Shown here piece by piece: positions 34,552 through 43,659 of a stretch of 64,000 nucleotides of DNA. A program made the translations under genes and the position numbers. Source of the DNA: Claveliimonas sp034178805 (GTDB taxonomy: Bacteria; Bacillota; Clostridia; Lachnospirales; Lachnospiraceae); the NCBI RefSeq assembly GCF_050314255.1, contig NZ_JBNPMZ010000007.1, positions 1 to 64,000 on the forward strand. Reading direction: 5' to 3'. The notes under the pieces were generated by a model, which saw only the letters and a list, made by a program, of their open reading frames with translations, did no database searches and was not told where the DNA came from. The first letter of the stretch is position 1. The number at the start of each line of letters is the position of its first letter.

Positions 34552-36225
34552 TTAAGCTTCTTTTCTGCTGACAATTTCCGAAATTTCCCGATTCACACGA
34601 TTTCTTAATGTAATCAGATACATATCGGATTTCGGATATCTCTTAAATGTCAGCGGCTCCGCCAGCTCACCCTCGATAAGCTCCATCACATGCTCTCTGC
34701 TGGTTAAAGACTCCAAAAGCTTAAGGGCTCTCAGATCCGTCATCGCCTCATAATGAACCATCATGCGGATAGACTCCTCCGGATGTCCGTCTTTTCCCGG
34801 ATATACCAGGAACGGATCTCCTGATGGGAAAGCATTGCCCGCATCCGTCACTTCATAAGGATTAATATGCTCAATGGAGAACTGGCTGTTATAAAAATTA
34901 TAGCCCCAGTGAAGTATTCCGATAATATTGTATTTATAAAGCTGCACGCCATAAATTCGGTTCCTTGCAGAAGGCATAGACATAAAACGATTGCTCACCT
35001 CATAAAACTGACCGGTACAATAATAGGTCCACATATCCGTCAACCCGTGTTCCAGGAATTCCTCGATTTCATTATTGCCCGGAATCGGCTTATCAACCAG
35101 ACCATGCTTGTAAAACTCATAGCTTGACAGCGCATCAAAAGTATGGAATCCATCCAGCATATGTCCCAGTGATTCCTTCGCTGCCCGGTAAGTCTCCAGA
35201 TGCTCCTCTCTTGGCTCATCAGAAATATGGAAATACGTAACATCTGCAATCTCCCATTCCCGAAGCTTTTCAATCAACTGAGGAAGGAAGCTCTCGAGAA
35301 ATCTTGTATATTCTCCCACAGCAGGAGTATGCCATCCGAAAATCTTCTCCTCTTTACCGTTGACCATTGCAACCACCTTAGGCGCATATTTTGCTCCCCA
35401 CTGGGAGAAAAGATGAGACATCTCAAAATACCGGATTCCACAGGATTTACACAGATCAATCCATCGTTTCACCTTATCAAATCCGAAGAAATATTCCCCG
35501 TCCTTTACTTCTACTTCCACCAACTGCGTAGTGGTTCGTTCCAACCCCACAGCCGTATCCAGCGGTGATGTAAAAAGCGGAACCAGCATCATGTTGCAAT
35601 CCCGGCTTACATACTCATGAAAATAGTTTTCCAGTATCTGCCAGTGTTCCTCTGAGAATACCTCTACATGATAATAGTCTGCCAGACAATCCGCGTGCAT
35701 CCATTCCGTATGCATAATATCCAGCTGTGGAAGTACCGTTCCCACTACCATTAATTTCATCACGGACGAACATACTACCTTTTCTTCCTTTACAAGCTGT
35801 ATCTCTATCTCATATCGACCTGCCGGAATATCCTCTGAAACCTCAACATCAACCCAGAGGCTTCTCCATTGATTCGAGCACACGATCACCTTGCCATCCG
35901 GAATATCCTTTAACAGATCCGGATAAAGCCCCGATGTTGTACGCAAATAATTATCGTCCACAATCCCATTTGTAGCACGCCCTACCGGAACCTGCTCCAC
36001 GCTTCTGACCCTGACATGGTCTGCAATCGGAGATACCACCTTCACATCCAGCCGCTCTCTCATGAAAAAGTCTCCGGTATATGCAGCCTGGAAAGATACC
36101 GTTTCTCCCCAAAGAGCGCTAAGTCCCAGACACTCCGGCCGATAGACAGGGGTCTCATCCTGGAACACCTTTGCCAGTGAACTCAAAAGCTTCATCTCAT
36201 ACTTGATTTCTTTCTTTTTCCACAT
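34552..36225 (-). CDS. DUF4091-containing glycoside hydrolase-like protein
   Basis: A 557-residue cytoplasmic protein. An N-terminal beta-sandwich (about 1-150) is followed by a TIM-barrel-like region with HTEWMHADCLADYY, FEMSHLFSQWG and FHISDEPREEHL near residue 340, where the acidic pair could be catalytic. This matches DUF4091 proteins of gut bacteria, commonly encoded with carbohydrate transporters and thought to be glycosidases of unusual specificity. The start at 36225 has AGAGGT 8 nt upstream. It lies 20 bp downstream of the MalG-type permease, so the imported sugar is its likely substrate. Confidence 0.83.
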   Translation of the reverse strand: MWKKKEIKYEMKLLSSLAKVFQDETPVYRPECLGLSALWGETVSFQAAYTGDFFMRERLDVKVVSPIADHVRVRSVEQVPVGRATNGIVDDNYLRTTSGLYPDLLKDIPDGKVIVCSNQWRSLWVDVEVSEDIPAGRYEIEIQLVKEEKVVCSSVMKLMVVGTVLPQLDIMHTEWMHADCLADYYHVEVFSEEHWQILENYFHEYVSRDCNMMLVPLFTSPLDTAVGLERTTTQLVEVEVKDGEYFFGFDKVKRWIDLCKSCGIRYFEMSHLFSQWGAKYAPKVVAMVNGKEEKIFGWHTPAVGEYTRFLESFLPQLIEKLREWEIADVTYFHISDEPREEHLETYRAAKESLGHMLDGFHTFDALSSYEFYKHGLVDKPIPGNNEIEEFLEHGLTDMWTYYCTGQFYEVSNRFMSMPSARNRIYGVQLYKYNIIGILHWGYNFYNSQFSIEHINPYEVTDAGNAFPSGDPFLVYPGKDGHPEESIRMMVHYEAMTDLRALKLLESLTSREHVMELIEGELAEPLTFKRYPKSDMYLITLRNRVNREISEIVSRKEA

Positions 36226-36245
36226 AAGTTTTACCTCTCATTTCT

Positions 36246-37079
36246 TTATTTTATTCCGCTCATGGTCATTCCTTTAATAAATTGCTTCTGGAACAACAGG
36301 AAAATAATAATCATCGGTATCATGATCATCGTCGCGGCCGCCATAGTAGCAGACAGATCTGTTGACCTCTGGCTGTCAAAAAATACTAGTCCCAGAGGCA
36401 GTGTCATCTTCTCAATGTCATTCAGCATCAGAAGCGGATTTAGATAATCATTCCAGTTCATCATAGCTGTGAAAATGCCTATCGATCCAATGGCCGGCTT
36501 AATATTGGGCAGAATTACATGCCAGTAGATCCGGAGCGGTCCCGCTCCATCTATCTTGGCCGCCTCACACAGACTATCCGGAATATCCGCAATAAACTGC
36601 TTCGCAAGATAAATGGCAAAGGCGCTGACAATTCCAGGCACGATCAAAGCTCCCGCCGTATTAAAAAGATGAAGCTTCTGGATCATCAGATATCTTGGAA
36701 TCATGGTCACCTGCGGCGGCACCATCATCGTTGCAAGAAGCAGGACAAACAAAAGCTTCTTAAATCGGAATTCATATTTGGCAAACACAAATCCAATCAG
36801 CGTACTGGTCAGAATGACCGCCGCCACAATACATGCTACAATCATAACACTATTTACAAACCAGTGTCCAATAGGTGCTTTTTCAAAAGCCTTCTGATAT
36901 CCCTCTAAAGTCCATTCCGTCGGAAAAAACTTTGTCCGGTTCTTCCTGATATCCGCATTCGATTTAAAAGATGTCATTACCATCCACATCATCGGGAACA
37001 TCATTAATATCGAAAAAATTGTCATACCGGTAATAATCACATAATGATAAGTTTTATATTCATTCTTTCTCTTCTTCAT
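36246..37079 (-). CDS. Carbohydrate ABC transporter permease, MalG type
   Basis: A 277-residue inner-membrane permease with six helices. The EAA motif ending in the coupling loop is ADIPDSLCEAAKIDGAGP near residue 180, and the N-terminus YVIITGMTIFSILMMFPMMWM is typical of CUT1 MalG partners. It overlaps the MalF-type gene by 1 bp. The ATPase is not encoded nearby, so a shared MsmX/UgpC-type ATPase is probable. It is in the operon driven from the repeat element at 39492-39541. Confidence 0.9.
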   Translation of the reverse strand: MKKRKNEYKTYHYVIITGMTIFSILMMFPMMWMVMTSFKSNADIRKNRTKFFPTEWTLEGYQKAFEKAPIGHWFVNSVMIVACIVAAVILTSTLIGFVFAKYEFRFKKLLFVLLLATMMVPPQVTMIPRYLMIQKLHLFNTAGALIVPGIVSAFAIYLAKQFIADIPDSLCEAAKIDGAGPLRIYWHVILPNIKPAIGSIGIFTAMMNWNDYLNPLLMLNDIEKMTLPLGLVFFDSQRSTDLSATMAAATMIMIPMIIIFLLFQKQFIKGMTMSGIK

Positions 37080-37957
37080 TATTCATAACTCCAATCTGCC
37101 CGCATCATCTTATTTTGAATCAGAGCAATTACAAATACCAGCAGGAACAGTCCCATAGCTATGGCAGAGGCATACCCCATATTGAAGCTCTCAAAACTGG
37201 TGCGATACACATAGTTCGTAAGCACCAGCGCCGAATCATTCATTCCGCCCTGAGGTGCAAAAATCCTGAACTGCGCAAACATTTGAAAATAATTTGCCAT
37301 AGTCATAATCGACACAAATGCAAAAGTTCTGCCCATCAGGGGAAGCTTAATGTAAAGAAATGTCCGTATCGGTCCCGCTCCATCTATGGCCGCCGCCTCG
37401 TCAAACTCTTTTGGCACGCCTTCAATACCCGCAGTGAAAAGGACTACATTATAACCGATATCCGCCCACAGCGTATATACAATGATGATCAACATCAGCG
37501 GCATTGTCGTCAGAAACCAGTTTTTCGGTGCCATCCCGAACAATGCTCTGATCTGATTTAACAGACCTCCATCCGTACCTACAATTCCGTATTTCCATAC
37601 CATTGAAGTTCCTACCATCGGCGCTATACAGGGAATAAAAAGAATGGTTCTGAAAAAAGTCTTTATCCCTTTGGAAGGTATTACTGAAATAATTTTTGCC
37701 AGAAACAGCGTAATAACTATATTTGCCCCAACTGCTGCCACGCAGAAGAAGACTGTATTTTTAACAGACTTCCAAAACGTCTCATCCGTAATCAGTCGCC
37801 TGTAATGTTCCAATCCAAGAAATACATTATGTGTGTTTGCCGGATTATAATCATACAGAGAAATACCCAGACCATATATCACCGGAAACACCGAAAATAA
37901 AAACAGGAATAAAAATCCCGGCACCAGAACCGATGCCACAAAACGATTATTTTTCAT
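37079..37957 (-). CDS. Carbohydrate ABC transporter permease, MalF type
   Basis: A 292-residue permease with six helices and the EAA loop VPKEFDEAAAIDGAGP near residue 202. It forms a heterodimer with the MalG-type protein for CUT1 sugar uptake. A terminator-like hairpin (38007-38035) between the binding-protein gene and this one would lower permease relative to binding protein, as is usual for such importers. Confidence 0.9.
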   Translation of the reverse strand: MKNNRFVASVLVPGFLFLFLFSVFPVIYGLGISLYDYNPANTHNVFLGLEHYRRLITDETFWKSVKNTVFFCVAAVGANIVITLFLAKIISVIPSKGIKTFFRTILFIPCIAPMVGTSMVWKYGIVGTDGGLLNQIRALFGMAPKNWFLTTMPLMLIIIVYTLWADIGYNVVLFTAGIEGVPKEFDEAAAIDGAGPIRTFLYIKLPLMGRTFAFVSIMTMANYFQMFAQFRIFAPQGGMNDSALVLTNYVYRTSFESFNMGYASAIAMGLFLLVFVIALIQNKMMRADWSYE

Positions 37958-37999
37958 AAAACTGCCAACCTCTTTTGTTTAAAGGAAATATCATAATAG

Positions 38000-38035
38000 G
38001 GAAAAGGCAGAGAACCCTGTTTAGAATTCTCTGCC
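38000..38035 (-). terminator. Intercistronic attenuator after the sugar-binding protein gene
   Basis: GGCAGAGAA (38007-38015) pairs with TTCTCTGCC (38027-38035), followed on the minus strand by TTTTCCC. It probably lets part of the transcripts continue into the permease genes. Confidence 0.75.
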
Positions 38036-38066
38036 GGTTTTATTCAGGAATACTTTATTTCACTGA

Positions 38067-39383
38067 TTACTCCATAGAGTATCCAAGCTGACATTCACTT
38101 GTAATCTTCTCAGATGCTGTCTTCAGTGCCCCTTCTACATCCGGGTTTTCTGACTGGCATAAGTCAATAAACATCTGATTAAAAATAGTTCTCATATCAG
38201 AAGTATGATATGGTCCCATCCACTGTCCATTCGGAAGAATGTCAAGCAGGAATGCTACATTCGGCATTGCCTCGATATACTCTTCGCTGTCAAGCAGAGA
38301 CTTTCTCGGTGGGAGCTGATTACATGCAATATTATGCTGTACCAGATTCTCCGGCTGGCTGAAGAATTTTACAAATTCCCATGCTGCATCAACATTTGCA
38401 CTGTTCTTCGGAACGATGATACCCCATCCTGTCTCAGATGCAAATGCCATCTTCTCTCCATACTGCGGAACCGGAACATATTCGAAATCCTCACCATAAG
38501 TCAGCTCGTAGGAATCTGTACCCTCACCGATTGCCCAGGAACCTACGGACGCCATATATCCCTTATCCTGATATACATCATTGAAGCAGTACTCATCATT
38601 TGTCAGATTCTGAAGGTCAGCTTCTCCATCTTTTACAGTGCTGAGGATTTCTTCCATTGCAGCAATACCTTCCGGTGTTGCAAAGTTAATGGAATTATCA
38701 TCCTGCAGATACTGTCCTCCGCTCTGAAGAATCATGGCAAGATAGTTGCAGATCAGGGAATCGGAATCAACCATCTCAAAACCTTTCATTTCGACTACAT
38801 CACCATTCTGTTTGGAGACTGCCTTTGATGTCTCACGAAGTTCTTCCCATGTCTCCGGATAGGAAAGTCCTGCTTCATCAAATAACTTCTTATTAACGAT
38901 CATTCCGCCATATTCCAGGTTATACTCCATCGGCACTCCATAATATTTTCCTTCTTTGGTGTAAATACCAAGAGTAGGTTCCATATAATCTTCTTTCATC
39001 TCTGCCGCAAGATCCTCCGGCACTTCGGAAAGTGCATCAGACTTAATGAATGACGGTGCCATACCGCCCCATACAGCGATAATATCCGGACCTGCGGTAC
39101 TGGATGTCAGTGCAGTCTGAATCTTGTCATTGTACACATTAAATGGGTAATCCTGAACCTCCACTACATATTCCGGATGTTCCTCGGAGAATTTTTCTCC
39201 CATTTCCTTGTAAGCCTTTACCCATGGCTCATTTTCGTGGCACCAGAAGGTAAGTGTAATCTTTTCCCCCTCGGCCTCAGTCTCTTCACTTTCGTTTCCA
39301 CTCTCGCTCTTTGAGCCACAGCCGACTACAAGTGAAGCAACCATTGCTGTACACAAAAGTACACTCAAAAGTTTCTTTTTCAT
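38067..39383 (-). CDS. Sugar ABC transporter substrate-binding lipoprotein
   Basis: A 438-residue CUT1 solute-binding protein. The lipoprotein signal is MKKKLLSVLL...VVGC with the lipid-anchored Cys at residue 22, followed by an acidic linker and the binding fold (ITLTFWCHENEPW onward). The start at 39383 has GGGAGG 9 nt upstream; the longer frame to 39431 has none. The signal peptide is almost identical to that of the binding protein at 40571, pointing to duplication of the importer. The ligand cannot be read from sequence. Its promoter carries the shared 30-bp repeat. Confidence 0.92.
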   Translation of the reverse strand: MKKKLLSVLLCTAMVASLVVGCGSKSESGNESEETEAEGEKITLTFWCHENEPWVKAYKEMGEKFSEEHPEYVVEVQDYPFNVYNDKIQTALTSSTAGPDIIAVWGGMAPSFIKSDALSEVPEDLAAEMKEDYMEPTLGIYTKEGKYYGVPMEYNLEYGGMIVNKKLFDEAGLSYPETWEELRETSKAVSKQNGDVVEMKGFEMVDSDSLICNYLAMILQSGGQYLQDDNSINFATPEGIAAMEEILSTVKDGEADLQNLTNDEYCFNDVYQDKGYMASVGSWAIGEGTDSYELTYGEDFEYVPVPQYGEKMAFASETGWGIIVPKNSANVDAAWEFVKFFSQPENLVQHNIACNQLPPRKSLLDSEEYIEAMPNVAFLLDILPNGQWMGPYHTSDMRTIFNQMFIDLCQSENPDVEGALKTASEKITSECQLGYSME

Positions 39384-39465
39384 TTTGTTTCCTCCCGAAT
39401 TTTTTATCTTTCTGTGAGTACAGAATCTCACTGCTTACAATGGATTCTCTCACAAATCCAAATCT

Positions 39466-39494
39466 ATTATATATCTGCTTTCAACGGTCCTCAA
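39466..39494 (-). promoter_or_regulatory. Promoter of the first sugar-importer operon
   Basis: The minus strand has TTGAGG (39494-39489), 17 bp, and a perfect TATAAT (39471-39466). The -35 box directly abuts the repeat element at 39495-39541. Confidence 0.75.
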
Positions 39495-39541
39495 ATTGAT
39501 ATTTTCAATAAATCAAATGTATTTATAGATATTTTCAATAA
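39495..39541 (-). promoter_or_regulatory. 30-bp direct-repeat operator, copy A
   Basis: Minus-strand half-sites start at 39541 (TTATTG-N4-TATCTATAAATA) and 39511 (TTATTG-N4-TATCAAT), exactly 30 bp apart, with the second ending at the -35 box. The distal part lies inside the 3' end of the acyltransferase gene. The same arrangement occurs at 40439-40485 and, less exactly, at 52963-53009. Confidence 0.7.
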
Positions 39542-40364
39542 TTCCGATACCGATTCCCAGGTCTTTTCCTAACAGAATATACGCTTTCGCCCTTCTTCGA
39601 AGAGAAGTATCCTCCGGATACTCCTGTTTGTTCTCAATTACATTCTGAAAAATCCTCTGCTCAGCCTGTGGATATGCATAATACACACTTGTTACTGTAA
39701 AGAGGTTCTGAAATTTCAGAATGTTACTCTCCTCAGAAAGCACCTCTTTTAAATGCGGAGAAAGCAGCCATGAATCGCACATATAAATCTGATTTTTCCC
39801 AAAGAAAGCTTCCGCCTGACGGAAAGAATCCAGACACGCCTCATAATCCAGCGGTTCCCCTGCCGGAATATGTACATTCAGGACTTTGGTTCCCGCTGAA
39901 ATGCTAATGTTCGAACTTTCCTGCAATTTAGGATTCGTATGTATGTCCTTCTCCAAAACAATCGGTTCAAACTGCAATCTTCCAAGCCGGAAGAGATTCA
40001 TCTTCACAGATTGGGCAAGCCACCAGAGTTCTTCCAAGCCATATACCTGATGCTTCCGGTAACATTCCTCACACCAGATAGTAATGTCATAGAATGTCTT
40101 ATCAAAAATCGCATCTTCTATCCCTTTTTCTTTGTATTTCGGATATACCTCACAAGCAAGATGCAAATAAAAAACCAGTACACGAGTGTACTTTTCTTTT
40201 CCAGTCTCCTTCTTCCAGTTTTCAAAAAATACCGGAAAATTGTCATAAAACAATTGCTTTTCTTCCGTATAAACTGCCTCCGTCATGTTTTCCTTACGTA
40301 CCGCCTGTCTGGCTTCCTCCGGGAGGAAGATTCGCTCCATCAATTCTTCTATTAACATTTTCAT
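39513..40364 (-). CDS. GNAT-like acyltransferase-domain protein (NAT_N/GNAT_C type)
   Basis: A 283-residue cytoplasmic protein of the two-part acyltransferase family found beside gut-bacterial glycosidase and sugar-transport genes. The N-terminal helical half holds WCEECYRKHQVYGLEELWWLAQ near residue 95. The C-terminal GNAT-like half has LNVHIPAGEPLDYEACLDS near 166 and a following AEAFF helix, the most recognisable block of that family. It would acylate, or remove acyl groups from, a sugar or amine, but no member's substrate is firmly known to me. It has its own promoter at 40402-40430 and is divergent from the second importer. Confidence 0.75.
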   Translation of the reverse strand: MKMLIEELMERIFLPEEARQAVRKENMTEAVYTEEKQLFYDNFPVFFENWKKETGKEKYTRVLVFYLHLACEVYPKYKEKGIEDAIFDKTFYDITIWCEECYRKHQVYGLEELWWLAQSVKMNLFRLGRLQFEPIVLEKDIHTNPKLQESSNISISAGTKVLNVHIPAGEPLDYEACLDSFRQAEAFFGKNQIYMCDSWLLSPHLKEVLSEESNILKFQNLFTVTSVYYAYPQAEQRIFQNVIENKQEYPEDTSLRRRAKAYILLGKDLGIGIGIIENIYKYI

Positions 40365-40401
40365 ACCTCTCGTTTTTTCGTCTAAATATACTCCTTTGAT
40401 T

Positions 40402-40430
40402 ATTCTATCATTTTCTTTTTAGGGGTGCAA
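40402..40430 (-). promoter_or_regulatory. Promoter of the acyltransferase gene
   Basis: The minus strand has TTGCAC (40430-40425), 17 bp, TAGAAT (40407-40402). Confidence 0.65.
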
Positions 40431-40438
40431 TTTCCAAC

Positions 40439-40485
40439 TTATTGTTTTTATCTATAAATAAGTATTTTTTATAAATCTTATCTAT
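40439..40485 (+). promoter_or_regulatory. 30-bp direct-repeat operator, copy B
   Basis: Half-sites begin at 40439 (TTATTG-N4-TATCTATAAATA, identical at all 18 fixed positions to copy A) and 40469 (TTATAA-N4-TATCTAT), 30 bp apart. The second ends exactly where the -35 box (40486) begins. It fits a tandem activator site of AraC-like type. Confidence 0.7.
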
Positions 40486-40514
40486 TTTACTTCATCCTGC
40501 ATTTATTTTATAAT
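40486..40514 (+). promoter_or_regulatory. Promoter of the second sugar-importer operon
   Basis: A weak -35 TTTACT (40486-40491), 17 bp, and a perfect -10 TATAAT (40509-40514). A poor -35 touching the repeat element suggests activation by a bound regulator. Confidence 0.65.
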
Positions 40515-40570
40515 AAGTGTGAAAAATGATTCGTATTTTCTACGAATTCATAAAAGGAGGATAACGAACA

Positions 40571-41878
40571 ATGAAAAAGAAACTACTCAGCACGCTGCTC
40601 TGTGTTTCCATGGTTGCTTCACTTGTCGTAGGCTGTGGCAGCAAAGAGAACACCAGTGAAGAGAAAGCATCAGACAGCGAAACGACTACTCTGACAATGT
40701 GGCTTCCGCCTCTCGATGATGACACAGAAGGCAACTTCAAAAAGTTACTGGCAGATTGGGAAAAAGAAAACAACTGCACTGTTGAAATGGAATTAATCCC
40801 ATGGGCCAACTACGAAGAAAAATGGTCAACCGGTCTTAGCGGTGGAGATATCCCGGATATCGGATATATGTACGCCGAGATGTACCCTACTTATATTTCT
40901 GCTGGTGCTGTTGCAGACTTAACTGATCTTGTGACAGAAGATGATTACAATGAGTATCTTTATATTGACCGCGGAGAGATGATGGGCGGATTATATGGCA
41001 TTCCAATTGTAACAGGTGTTCCTTTTGTTCTTTATTATAATCAGGACATTTTGGACTCCCTTAATGAAACCGCCCCGGAAACATGGGAAGATTTCGCGCG
41101 TATCTGCGAAAAAGCGACGCAGGATACAGATGGTGACGGCAAAATCGACCAGTATGGTTACGCTGTTGGCTTAAATAGTGGTGATATGAGTAACCTGTAT
41201 ATGCTCAACTCATATATTTACAGCTTGTTATGGCAGGCAGGCGGAGATATCTATGCCGATGATTTAAAATCTGCTGCATTTAACAGTGATGCCGGTGTTG
41301 AAGCAATTGAATTCTTCAAAAGTCTTCAGCCATATATGCCTGAGAATGTAATGTCTCTCTCCGGAACAGATGCATTCAGCACAGTATTCGGTGCAGGAAA
41401 AGCTGCTTTTGGTGTAACACGTTCTTCACAGTCTCACGAAACTACTTTCGCAAATGACTACCCGGATCTTAACTGGGACTACGTAACATCATTAAAGCAT
41501 AAAGATTACGGAACATTCGGTGCTGCTGACTGCTTATCCGTAATGACTGCCAGCGAAAACCAGGAACTGGCTTTCGATCTTATCAAATACATTACCAGTG
41601 CTGAATTCATGACAGAATATCACAAAGTAGCTCCGGGTGCTCCTCTTACCGCAAGCGAGGAATATGTTGGAGATGCAAAAATGGAAAGAATCGTTACTGA
41701 AGATCGTGACAAATGGCGCCCACTTCAGGTTGGTCCATGCGGCAGCGAAATTCTTGAAAACTATGCCGCTCATATCCAATCCATCATGGAAGGTAAAATG
41801 GGAGTTAAAGAAGCTCTCGATGAATCCGCAGCGTTCGCAGACGAAACACTTGATGAATACTGGGCTGACAACGAATAA
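40571..41878 (+). CDS. Second sugar ABC transporter substrate-binding lipoprotein
   Basis: A 435-residue CUT1 binding protein with lipobox Cys at residue 22 after a signal peptide nearly the same as that of the protein at 38067-39383. The mature part differs, so specificity may differ. DTDGDGKIDQYG near residue 182 is a Ca2+-loop-like sequence seen in several sugar-binding proteins. AGGAGG precedes the ATG. First gene of a three-gene plus-strand operon that ends at the bidirectional terminator near 43610. Confidence 0.92.
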   Translation: MKKKLLSTLLCVSMVASLVVGCGSKENTSEEKASDSETTTLTMWLPPLDDDTEGNFKKLLADWEKENNCTVEMELIPWANYEEKWSTGLSGGDIPDIGYMYAEMYPTYISAGAVADLTDLVTEDDYNEYLYIDRGEMMGGLYGIPIVTGVPFVLYYNQDILDSLNETAPETWEDFARICEKATQDTDGDGKIDQYGYAVGLNSGDMSNLYMLNSYIYSLLWQAGGDIYADDLKSAAFNSDAGVEAIEFFKSLQPYMPENVMSLSGTDAFSTVFGAGKAAFGVTRSSQSHETTFANDYPDLNWDYVTSLKHKDYGTFGAADCLSVMTASENQELAFDLIKYITSAEFMTEYHKVAPGAPLTASEEYVGDAKMERIVTEDRDKWRPLQVGPCGSEILENYAAHIQSIMEGKMGVKEALDESAAFADETLDEYWADNE

Positions 41879-41895
41879 AAAGAATCGAGGCTCCT

Positions 41896-42780
41896 ATGAA
41901 AAAAAAGAAAGGGTTGTCCGTTTTAACGCCTTATCTTTACATAACGCCAATATCATTGATCCTGCTTACTTTTGTGGCAGGATCTTTGATCATTGCAATA
42001 TGTTTCAGTTTCACTAAATATAATATTATTACCCCGGCTCAATTTAACGGACTTTATAATTATCAAAAACTATTTCGAGATGCTAAATTAAAACTTTGCA
42101 TCCTGAACACTTTAAAAATAGCAGTTATAACTGTTCCTCTCCAGGTAATCTGTTCCACATTATTCGCAGTGTTGATTGCTGCAAAACAGGATACCTTATT
42201 AGGCAAGATTTCCAAGGCATGCCTGTTTATTCCAGTTCTGTCTTCCAGTGCTGTAATCGGAACTGTTTGGAAAGCAATCCTGAACGGAGGACACCCTGCT
42301 ATTAAAGCAATATTCGGTATCTTTGGCATAGACCCGACATTGCTCTTAGGAAGCAGTGAAACGGCAATCGTTACAATTGCCCTTCTCATTGTCTGGAAAG
42401 GTATGGGATATCACATGATTATTTCTTTATCTTCTTTGATGTCTATTCCAAACAACTATTATGAAGCGGCTAGAGTGGATGGGGCCGGCAGTTGGCAACA
42501 ACTGACAAAGATTACCCTTCCACTATTAAAACCAACCATAATTATGAATACTTTTCTTGCAACGATAAGTTCCATGCAAGTGTTTGACATCATTTATACC
42601 ATGACCGGAGGCGGTCCATCCATGTCCACTACTACCCTTGTAATGTATGCATACCAGCTGACATTCAAAGGCAGCAAAGCAGGATATGCCATGACCGTGT
42701 CTAATGTATTAATGGCAATGATATTGGTAATCGTGTTATTCCAGCAGCGTTTCATGAAACGTAATGCTTCGGAAATATAG
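41896..42780 (+). CDS. Carbohydrate ABC transporter permease, MalF type (second importer)
   Basis: A 294-residue permease with six helices and the EAA loop SIPNNYYEAARVDGAGS near residue 186, the standard contact to the ATPase. It lies 17 bp after the binding-protein gene and 11 bp before its MalG-type partner. There is no ATPase gene in the operon. Confidence 0.9.
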   Translation: MKKKKGLSVLTPYLYITPISLILLTFVAGSLIIAICFSFTKYNIITPAQFNGLYNYQKLFRDAKLKLCILNTLKIAVITVPLQVICSTLFAVLIAAKQDTLLGKISKACLFIPVLSSSAVIGTVWKAILNGGHPAIKAIFGIFGIDPTLLLGSSETAIVTIALLIVWKGMGYHMIISLSSLMSIPNNYYEAARVDGAGSWQQLTKITLPLLKPTIIMNTFLATISSMQVFDIIYTMTGGGPSMSTTTLVMYAYQLTFKGSKAGYAMTVSNVLMAMILVIVLFQQRFMKRNASEI

Positions 42781-42791
42781 GAGGTGGCAAA

Positions 42792-43601
42792 ATGAAAAAA
42801 ATATCAAACATTATAATCAATATTTTTCTCATATGCGTAATATTGATTTGTACACTTCCATTTTTATATATGATATTAATGTCATTAAAAAGTACAACTA
42901 ATGCATATGATTTTACTCTGTCACTTTCAGACATGACCTTTGCACATTATCAGAAAATTTTTTCTGACCCTACATTTATCCGTTATTTTTTTAATAGTGT
43001 GTTTGTAGCACTTGCAGGAGTTCTTTTGACACTTTTCACCAGTTGTACTGCCGGATATGCTTTTGCAAAACTTAAGTTCAAAGGAAATGACTTACTATTT
43101 TTTCTGATTATATTGACACTACTGGTGCCATCTGAAGTTATTTTGGTCCCTTTGTATCTTGTTGTCCGGGGCTTTGGTTGGGTAAATACTTTCAAAGCCT
43201 TAATTTTGCCTCTTCCAACTGCCTTTGGTGTTTTTGTAATGAGACAAGCCATCCTTGCCGTTCCGGACGAATTGATCGAATCCGCCAAAATTGATGGAGC
43301 TTCTAATGCAAAAATATTACGTGCCGTTATTCTTCCTCTTGTAAAGTCTGCAATGCTTACGGTTGCAATTTTCACTTTTATTGGAGCATGGAATAATTTC
43401 ACCTGGCCTCTCATTATAACAACAGAAGATGCATACCGTACACTTCCTCTTGCACTTACTGCAATGAAAACACAATATGACACCGATGTCGGGCTTACAA
43501 TGGCTTGCGCCGCCATCACATTCCTTCCGCCATTTATATTCTATCTTTTCCTTCAATCAAAATTTGAAGAAGGAATGGCGCTAAGTGGATTAAAAGGGTA
43601 A
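42792..43601 (+). CDS. Carbohydrate ABC transporter permease, MalG type (second importer)
   Basis: A 269-residue permease with six helices and the coupling loop AVPDELIESAKIDGASN near residue 156. It pairs with the preceding MalF-type protein. AGGAGG-like AGGAGGTGG lies before the ATG. The operon ends with a bidirectional terminator shared with the corrinoid operon converging from the right. Confidence 0.9.
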   Translation: MKKISNIIINIFLICVILICTLPFLYMILMSLKSTTNAYDFTLSLSDMTFAHYQKIFSDPTFIRYFFNSVFVALAGVLLTLFTSCTAGYAFAKLKFKGNDLLFFLIILTLLVPSEVILVPLYLVVRGFGWVNTFKALILPLPTAFGVFVMRQAILAVPDELIESAKIDGASNAKILRAVILPLVKSAMLTVAIFTFIGAWNNFTWPLIITTEDAYRTLPLALTAMKTQYDTDVGLTMACAAITFLPPFIFYLFLQSKFEEGMALSGLKG

Positions 43602-43602
43602 A

Positions 43603-43657
43603 AAAAGCCGTCACAAAATATATGTGTAATCATCATATCATTTTGTGACGACTTTTT
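43603..43657. terminator. Bidirectional terminator between importer and corrinoid operons
   Basis: GTCACAAAAT pairs with ATTTTGTGAC across a loop of about 20 bases, with AAAAAAAGCC before and GACTTTTTATTT after. T-runs exist for both strands, serving the plus-strand importer and the minus-strand methyltransferase operon. Confidence 0.88.
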
Positions 43658-43659
43658 AT

